64,000 nucleotides of DNA from Ignelater luminosus. Taxonomy: Eukaryota; Arthropoda; Insecta; Coleoptera; Elateridae. Numbering within the stretch: the first letter of the stretch is position 1; every line of letters starts with the position of its first letter. This document shows, piece after piece, positions 57,258 through 64,000 of this stretch. The position numbers were made by a program, and so were the translations under genes. The stretch is taken from contig VTPC01000956.1 of NCBI GenBank assembly GCA_011009095.1, forward strand, positions 186,001 through 250,000, given 5' to 3'. The notes under the pieces were generated by a model. That model saw only the letters and a list, made by a program, of their open reading frames with translations. It did no database searches and was not told the DNA's origin.

Positions 57258-59090
57258 TAAATGTTTCTGGGTGCAGTGGGCTGTGAAATCATACTTACGG
57301 CTGCATTTGCCGCCTTTTGAAAAACAGGAAATGTATTAGAGTGTTTGTCACGTTACACGCATTGCATCGTTGTTATGATGGTTGCCTAATCTTGTGTTTT
57401 TTAAGAATTAATAAGTTAAAGTGATGTAGTTGTTAATAAACCTTATTGATGAAATAATGATTTTTAGAGTGTAGGAATTCAAGTAATCTAATAAAGTGTT
57501 AAAGAACACATTCTTTTCGATATCAGTAGCTAGAAATAAAGAAAAATAATTCTAAAATAAAGGAAATATGGTCTGAAATTTATTAATAAAGTTTATTCAC
57601 ACGCTCACGCCAACATCATCAAAAATAAAAACATTCAGTAGTTAACAACATAAATAATAATACGATCGCTATGGTTAATAACATACAGAGCAATAATTAA
57701 AAATTGACTTTTAAGAATTTTTTAACATATTATTTATTTATTCAAAAATGAATACGGCTTCCCTTATTTTACATTTTACATAAACATTTGGAAATACTCC
57801 AATTGTGATTCAGATATGCTCTTACTCGTCGTTTCTTATTTTCAAAGATATTTTGGAGTACTTGCTGATCAATGTCATGACACTGATTTGTAATTTCTTC
57901 CATCAATTCGTTCAAATTCTCCATTCTTCTTTTGTAAAACTAGTTTTTTAAAACATCAAATATGGACTAATCAAGAGGCGTCAAGTCGGGTGAGCGAGAT
58001 GGTCATGAAATATTTGTTTCTCTACTACTAATCCTATCTGGAAAAGATTGTTGCAAATAGTCAATAGTTACTCGTGCAGTATGAGCTTTAACTCCATCCT
58101 GCTGGAAATAGTCTCGTTAAAGTTCGTCATCGTGCAGTTCATTAACAAAGACATTTAAATTTTTTCTATATCTTTCAACAGTGTCATGAAAAAATATAGA
58201 GCCAATAAGCCTTCTGCGAGACACTACTATTCAAACACAAACTTTGATGGGATGTAAAGATGTCTCAACAAAACGATGAGGATTCTCAGCATCTCGTATT
58301 CTAAAATTCTGCGAATTTACGTACCCAGATAAGACAAATCCAATAACTTGTTGTTCATATTGTTCTCAAGCCATGTACAATATTCCCTTCGACTACCATA
58401 ATCTGGTCGTGTGAATTCTTGCACAGTCGTTCTTTTCTAAAGGTATAACTTCAGTTGTTTTTTTAACAATTTTCTGGCAAGTACTTAAAGGGATATTCGT
58501 TTGAAGTGAAATTCTGCGAAGTGAGGTTTGTGGGTTTTCTTCGATTACTTGTCTTACTTCTTCGGCAGCTTTAGCACACACAGCATGTCTTTCTGAAGAT
58601 TTACCCTGTTCTAGGAAATCGACTAACTACATCTTCATTGTGAGAAACCAAAGCGTTATCCGGAACATTAACATCAGGAAATCGGATTCTAAATTCATCT
58701 TTGCAAGCTTGAATAGAACATTGTCCAATTTCCCTCGTGAACTACACCATTCCGGTAATAAGACAATGCTGCTAAAAATAAATTTAATTAATATTTTTTA
58801 AAGTTTACAGTATATAAGAGTCTTATTATGATTACGCAGACACAGCACAAGAACAACTTGAGTCTTGAAAAACTGCTTCCTACTATAAGCGCAGTTAGAG
58901 AGAAAAATGTGAAATAATGCATCAAATTTCAGCACAAGATTTACTAAATTGCTAAACGTAGGACAATGACATTTGCAATTGACAAATGACAAAAAACAAA
59001 TACGTATTAGTTGTTGAAATGAATCAACAAGGCGGCACATCAGTATTAGATTCCATACTCAACTTGACCAAGAAACATTTAGAAACACTT
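57258..59090 (-). mobile_element. degenerate D-41-D type element, copy B
   Basis: Second copy of the element at 36567-38345. Minus-strand remnants in order: IQACKDEFRIRFPDVNVPD (DNA-binding region), EEVRQVIEENPQTSLRRISL, LSGYVNSQNFRI, FQQDGVKAHTARVTIDYL, PSRSPDLTPLD. Counting through one stop, 41 residues separate the Asp in QQDG from the Asp in TPLD, so this family shares the D-41-D spacing. Several stops and shifts disable it. A plus-strand frame at 58986-59213 overlaps its right edge and is unrecognised. Confidence 0.7.
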
Positions 59091-62000
59091 GGTATAAGCT
59101 CCCACGTACAGTTTGAGCAAGTATCTGGAGATTCTCAAGGATTACACATAGAAAATAATAAAATTGTGTTGTATCATTGTCACGTCTTATTCTTTAACCA
59201 GGAGACTTACTAAACAGTCACAACATAGTTTTGGTAATATCATTCTACAACTCTTCAGACAGAATGAAAATTCAATTGATCTAGCAAGTTTTAATAAGAA
59301 GACGTGGACAATGAGTTTGGCTTATTTGGTGCTTTAACGATCAGTTTTACTGACAAACTTTTAATGCAGTAATAAGATATTCTCTGTCTTCGAACTTTAG
59401 GAGAATTCTGAAAAATTAAACAAGACGATTTTTTGAAATTTTTAATCTCCCTATATTCTGAGATTTTTCGTTACACACCGAATCCGTTTGTGGACGATTG
59501 TCAATGTCAGAGTCGATGTTTTTGATCCCGATAACAAACTACTGTTAAGAGTTGAGGTTATGTCATGATTGTCAACTATCATACATTGAATAGTTGAATG
59601 TCAATTGTATGATTGATTGCTAACATTAGCTTTTGTGATTTCTTTTTAAAAAACATTTGTGATTTTAAGATACGTATATTTGAGTCAAAATGGCAACTTC
59701 TGCTAAAGAAATAGAGAACAATACGCCTTTCTGTAAAAATACAGGCGCTCCCAACCTACCGATTAGTGTGATAACTCATTGGAAAAATTTACTTCAAAAT
59801 GCATGTTTTTAATTAGTTTAATAGTAAACTTAACCTCACTCTCATTTCCGTTTAAAGGTTTAAAATATTATAATGCTTTTATTTGTCTGGAGAAAAATTA
59901 ATTTGTTGAATAAAAAAATATAAATGTCTGTAACAACAGGGGTGGGGGCGGCAAAAAACAGGTTCAAAAGCTGTATTACTGAAACGATAATATTATAATG
60001 ACTAGCTTTAGAAATATATTGTATTGACATTATTTTTTCTTCGTATTCCAATAATTTAAACTTGAGGTACACACACCAAAACTGATAACCTTCTTTTTAA
60101 TATCGTGAACACGTAAACAATGAAGTTGAGGTTATGTTTTAAGATTTGAATATCCAACTTCTGCAACAGCGCCACCTACATGTAAATGGTCTATCTATTG
60201 TTTCAAAAGTTAAATGTATCTGATAGGCCAATCAGGGATGTTGCAGGGTATTCCAGCACTAAAGTACAAAATTTAATATTTAAATGCAATTAAAGTAATT
60301 GTTTGGCAGAAGCGATGGCCTAGCACCTTTCGTTTGTAAACGAACTTTTTTAACGAGATTTTGTTCATTTAGTAGTCGTTAAATAAATACGGAATGACAA
60401 AATTCGTTTTCAAACAGAGTTTCGTTTAATAACGAGACTACCGTTGACGTAACGGTCACCGAAAGAATCAGAATGGCAAATTCGTTTAGTAACAATAAAT
60501 GTTTCATAATGACATCATAACAACTTAGAGAATAATGGGATAAGATTTGTGAAACAGAATCTTTTTCTAAAGATGAGCTAACTAGCTAAGCAATTAAAGC
60601 AATCCTAATTAAGGAGAACAAACACGAGGGTGTTTTTTACAACCATAGTTGCTTTCCGCTGCCGGGAGATGAAAATCCAAATGTCAATACATTATCTCAT
60701 TCTCTTGTTTATTCAACTTCCCAACGTGTTACTTCTAGCTTTCTACTGAATTAGGAAACAATCTGTTCGAACATAATTTTGGAAGAAAATACTGTCATAC
60801 GTAAATTCTGAAAAAAACTGAGCCAATAAAATCAATGGAATTAACTTAGAATTTGACAACGAAGAATTAGAGAGGATAATGCGGTAAAGTCGATTTGAGT
60901 TTTAGTTCCCCTACGGTAGCAACACAGGCTCAGGTGAGGAAGGCGCATCCACTTTTATTACGAGTGTACCACAACGCATAGGCGTAGAAAAGCTTTTTGG
61001 TTTTGTGGTGTAGTTGAAACAAAAGAAATACAAATCTACGGAGTTTTGACAGTATTTTTAAAGCAGATCTACACTTTTGGAGCTGAAGCTTGTATTTTCC
61101 AGAGATTTTCATTAACATCAGCGTTAGCAACAGTCTCTTTCCCGTAATTCTAATTTTAAATGATAATTGTTTTTCTGCGCATACGCATTTTACTAGAATT
61201 ATAAATTTAAACCTAACTGTAAATTGCCATGATTTACAGCCGTAAGAGTTTTGTGGTGATTTTTCATGAAGAATGAAAACGACCCCTATGGAGACTATAC
61301 AGTTTCAGTTATTTGGTGATATACAGACTCTAGCACATTACATGAATCAAAATTAGATTTGTTAACAAAATTGATGTCTACACATTCTTAAGATTTCCTG
61401 TGGCGCAACCAAATGTTTGGAATTTTGTAATTTCTCGAAATATAAAAGTTCAATGTCGTATAAATATGAAATTGTATTTGTAGTAAACAAAATAGTTTCA
61501 GGGAACTATTATGTGCCCGTTCTACCATAGAATACTTTTAAACTTCTATTTTACTTTGACACAAATTACTATTTTTTATGAACGCCGACACGATGGTTAG
61601 TGTCCTCTCGAAATTTGAAGGAAAACAATCGCATTTACCTAGTTCAGAACTTTTCTTATTTTATTACAAACATAAAACCAATCGATAAAATTTAACTTTC
61701 AACGCCAACATTCCATTTTAAATCTTCAACCATGTAGCAATCTTTTTGCACTATTATTTCACAGAACAACAAACTGAAGAGGATTTATACGATCGAATCA
61801 AGCCGTTATTGCTTCAGAGTTTTAATACGAGCACGATCTGACAGTTACAAAACTGAAAATCCTAGAAGATCTCCAATCAACGATATTTTGCCTTTAATCT
61901 TCTTTTTGTGTTTAATTAAAGTTGAAAAAACCTATTTTTCTTGGTAATTAGTTGATTTACACATTTTACCTCTATAAGATGCATCGAGTTTTCTAATAAA

Positions 62001-62539
62001 ACCTTGTCGGTCCTTGATCTCGTTCGATGTGTAATTTACGATTATGCGGATTATTCAATGGTTAATATATATTTATACCTGATGCTTAAAACGTATCGGC
62101 CTTCAATTTTAACTTCTAAGGAAATGTTAATAAGATTAATTCATTTGTAAATTATTTTTATAATCTTCATACTTGTTAATAAACATAAAAAGAAATAATA
62201 GAATATTTCGCATATTTTCAAGTTGACTGATTAATTGAAAACAATTTATTTTGAAGACTAACAGCATGATGTCTATGTTTTATATCTTCTTCCTGTTGCA
62301 TTCAGGTTTCGTATAAATTAAAATAAATATTTAGAACTTAATCAAAATCACATTTTTGTGTGGAAAAAAATCAGGTAATTAATTATAATATGTTAGATAG
62401 TACACAAGGTTAAAAGTTTATAATAGTAAATCCGTTTCAACTTCTTGGAAAATTGATGAATTTTTAAGAAGTTCCAATTATTATGAAAGCTATCAAATTA
62501 GCCTTGACGATTATTATTTCGCGCCCTGATAGAATTTAT
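59091..62539. other. mostly non-coding; repeat-rich patch at 60320-60510
   Basis: Apart from the short frame at 59690-59812, no gene is seen. 60320-60510 repeats TCGTTTAGTAACGA-like motifs several times in both orientations (CGTTTGTAAACGAAC, TTCGTTTAATAACGAG, TTCGTTTAGTAAC), which could be a foldback element or binding-site cluster. Confidence 0.4.
59690..59812 (+). CDS. short ORF or first exon, 40 aa
   Basis: The ATG has a good insect start context (TCAAAATGG). The first residues MATSAKEIENNTPFCK are coding-like and soluble, then the frame turns less so and stops at TAA. A donor-like CTGTAAAAAT lies after codon 14, so this could be a first exon. I do not recognise a family. No TATA box is evident upstream. 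Chance is possible. Confidence 0.25.
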   Translation: MATSAKEIENNTPFCKNTGAPNLPISVITHWKNLLQNACF

Positions 62540-62588
62540 TATAAAAACCCTTCCAGTACAAGGTTATGTGTTATAAGCTTTGACGTCA
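62540..62588 (+). promoter_or_regulatory. TATA box and CRE upstream of a signal-peptide exon
   Basis: TATAAAAA at 62540-62547 followed by a perfect CRE palindrome TGACGTCA at 62581-62588. They lie 115 and 67-74 nt before the ATG of the exon at 62655. If the TATA box is used, transcription would start near 62570 and the CRE would be in the 5' UTR; if an upstream exon exists, the site at 62630 is a splice acceptor instead. Confidence 0.4.
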
Positions 62589-62629
62589 AAACAACTATTA
62601 AGATTGAAAATAATCTTTATTTCTTGCAG

Positions 62630-62703
62630 TTTTACATAATTATTAAATAACAAAATGTTTATCAAGTGGCACGCGATGTTTCTTTCGTCTGTGATGCTGA
62701 TGT
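62630..62703 (+). CDS. signal-peptide first coding exon of a host gene
   Basis: ATG at 62655, 16 codons and one base: MFIKWHAMFLSSVMLM, then donor T|GTAAGT at 62704. A basic N-end followed by a hydrophobic stretch fits a signal peptide whose cleavage site lies in the next exon. The phase-1 donor is usual for secreted-protein first exons. A good acceptor TTTATTTCTTGCAG precedes 62630, leaving a 25-nt leader before the ATG. The next exon was not identified; the rest of the window (to 64000) may be intron. The product type is unknown. Confidence 0.5.
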
Positions 62704-62709
62704 GTAAGT

Positions 62710-64000
62710 TGGAGTTTTTCGATGACATTTAAATTTTATTTTGAAACCTAAAATGTTTCATGGACAACCTTTGTTTGCTACAAAAGCCAATTTTTAATAA
62801 AACTTTGTAGATTTACCTAACTATTAACTATTTGGAGACAACTTTTTATATTAACATTCTTTGAAGTATTTTCTAGATTAAGTTATAAGTACGAATCTGA
62901 GAGAGTGTACTACGTACCGGGTGGTCCAAATTCGAAGTAAATACAGGATACCTATCTCGGAAATTAGAATCGCTAAAAAAGAAACTGAACACCCAACCGA
63001 TCTACTTGTCTTCCTGAGTTCATTGGTGCAATTAAAATTTACATATCTTGTTTTGTATTCAAAAATCTACTAATTTATGTTAGGCAGACTAAACAGGCGT
63101 TAGTTCACGCTTTGAGTTTCAGTTTCTCTTTATCTCACCAGCTTTATATTCATTCTTACATCCTTTAATTTTATGATTGGATCTACTGAAGCTGATACAC
63201 TTTATTGCATCTGTGACATCACGATGTCCTTTACTTTACATTTAATTTAATCTTCAATCTTCTAATCTACTTGAGGTAAGTAAATATTTTATTATTGTTA
63301 TTATAGTTCTCTCTAAAACATAGAACTTCTTTGCTATTGGAAATTCCCACGGTCACTAATAGAGTATCTGACGCCTTCAAGAAATGGTTCTCGTTGTTGC
63401 TAAGCTTTAGAACCAGATTCCTAGAAGATCCAGAGTGCTTTCCAAGCCAACAGAGAAACTTCCTCAATGAAGATAAGCTTGACTGTGACCATATATTATT
63501 TCTGCTAACAAATAAGTTAGTCTTACAGACCATCAAATTCTTTAGATATTGCCTTTAGAAGCAATTGAGGAAGTTTGTGTGCAAAGAGAGGAAAGACCTA
63601 GGGAAACGGTGTAGTAGCGCCTATGTATCTTTTCCTACAAGAAAACTACAAATGGAATTACACCAATTGTCGGTCATGCCTACAGCGAGAAAAAAAGGAA
63701 AATATAAATCGAACTGACCTCTAGTAACGGAGAACAGAACTCAAAATCTGGAACTGTTGGATGTTTAAATTTACTCTGGATTGTCCGATGGTTACTTGTA
63801 TAGGACAGTGTTTCTCAGCCTTAACTTCGGTAAATTTAGAGTTGGGCCAATTACACTGATTGGTCCGCATACTCCCAAGAACTTGGTTTGGAAAGAGATC
63901 CAGAAGAAAGTGCTTTTAAGACATCAAAACATCTAGATTCTGCATTTTGAAAACGGACAGTTATATCAAAACGGATTTCCTATTAATTGTAACTGGCTGC
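62710..64000. other. probable intron or flank, nothing definite
   Basis: No continuing exon could be supported. The overlapping plus and minus frames at 63331-63558 and 63267-63536 sit in a less AT-rich patch; an acceptor-like TTATTATAG is at 63306, but the frame that follows has no recognisable domain. Confidence 0.35.

Noticed and set aside
58986-59213. Plus-strand host gene of 75 codons
   Set aside because: It overlaps the edge of the repeated D-41-D element, its start lies in sequence shared with the other copy, and no family was recognised.
1-64000. CRISPR arrays, rRNA genes, bacterial operons
   Set aside because: No regularly spaced direct repeats, no rRNA-like conserved cores and no closely packed bacterial-type genes were seen.

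Overview
This window looks like a gene-poor stretch of an arthropod nuclear genome, most likely an insect and possibly a beetle. It is very AT-rich, has intron-style splice signals with TATA boxes and no bacterial gene organisation, and is packed with insect-type transposable elements (BEL/Pao, mariner, D-41-D Tc1/mariner relatives, several LINE clades, hAT MITEs). The organism assignment is an inference. Most long open frames are transposon pieces.

Likely host sequence is sparse. A minus-strand gene begins near 6654: TATA box, GAGA-like repeats, a ~33-nt non-coding exon 1, a 3.8-kb intron, then a 127-nt exon at 2663-2789 coding a signal peptide. A second signal-peptide-type first coding exon lies at 62630-62703 on the plus strand, below a TATA box and a perfect CRE. 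The remaining exons of both genes were not found here. Three weaker candidates are short frames at 1213-1371 (-) and 59690-59812 (+) and a GC-rich possible last exon at 41630-41727 (+).

Layout: 0-11 kb is the first host gene plus MITEs. 11.6-12.9 kb holds a TIR element enclosing a second TIR element that carries a compact two-exon gene. 14.5-19.2 kb is a decayed minus-strand BEL/Pao element with a 31-bp tandem array at its primer-binding site. It is followed by an inverted 21-bp minisatellite and a Jockey-type LINE fragment (to ~20.5 kb). 25.35-27.1 kb is a foldback MITE into which a full-length mariner with an intact 347-aa transposase has jumped. 28-41 kb is mostly AT-rich DNA with foldback repeats and one decayed D-41-D transposon copy; a second copy lies at 57.3-59.1 kb. 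41.75-50.6 kb is a pile-up of an unassigned TIR element, a LINE with restriction-like endonuclease, a BEL/Pao fragment, an R1-like LINE and another LINE split by a hAT MITE with exact 8-bp target duplication. 52.5-53.8 kb is a nearly intact D-41-D transposon with a single stop codon in its transposase.

These elements do not form a pathway; the window records repeated, nested insertion. The only frame that looks functional end to end is the mariner transposase. The best candidates for something undescribed are the nested TIR pair at 11.6-12.9 kb with its spliced gene, the TIR element at 41.75-43.03 kb, the inverted minisatellite at 19.3-19.7 kb, and a hammerhead-ribozyme-like core at 9.8 kb.
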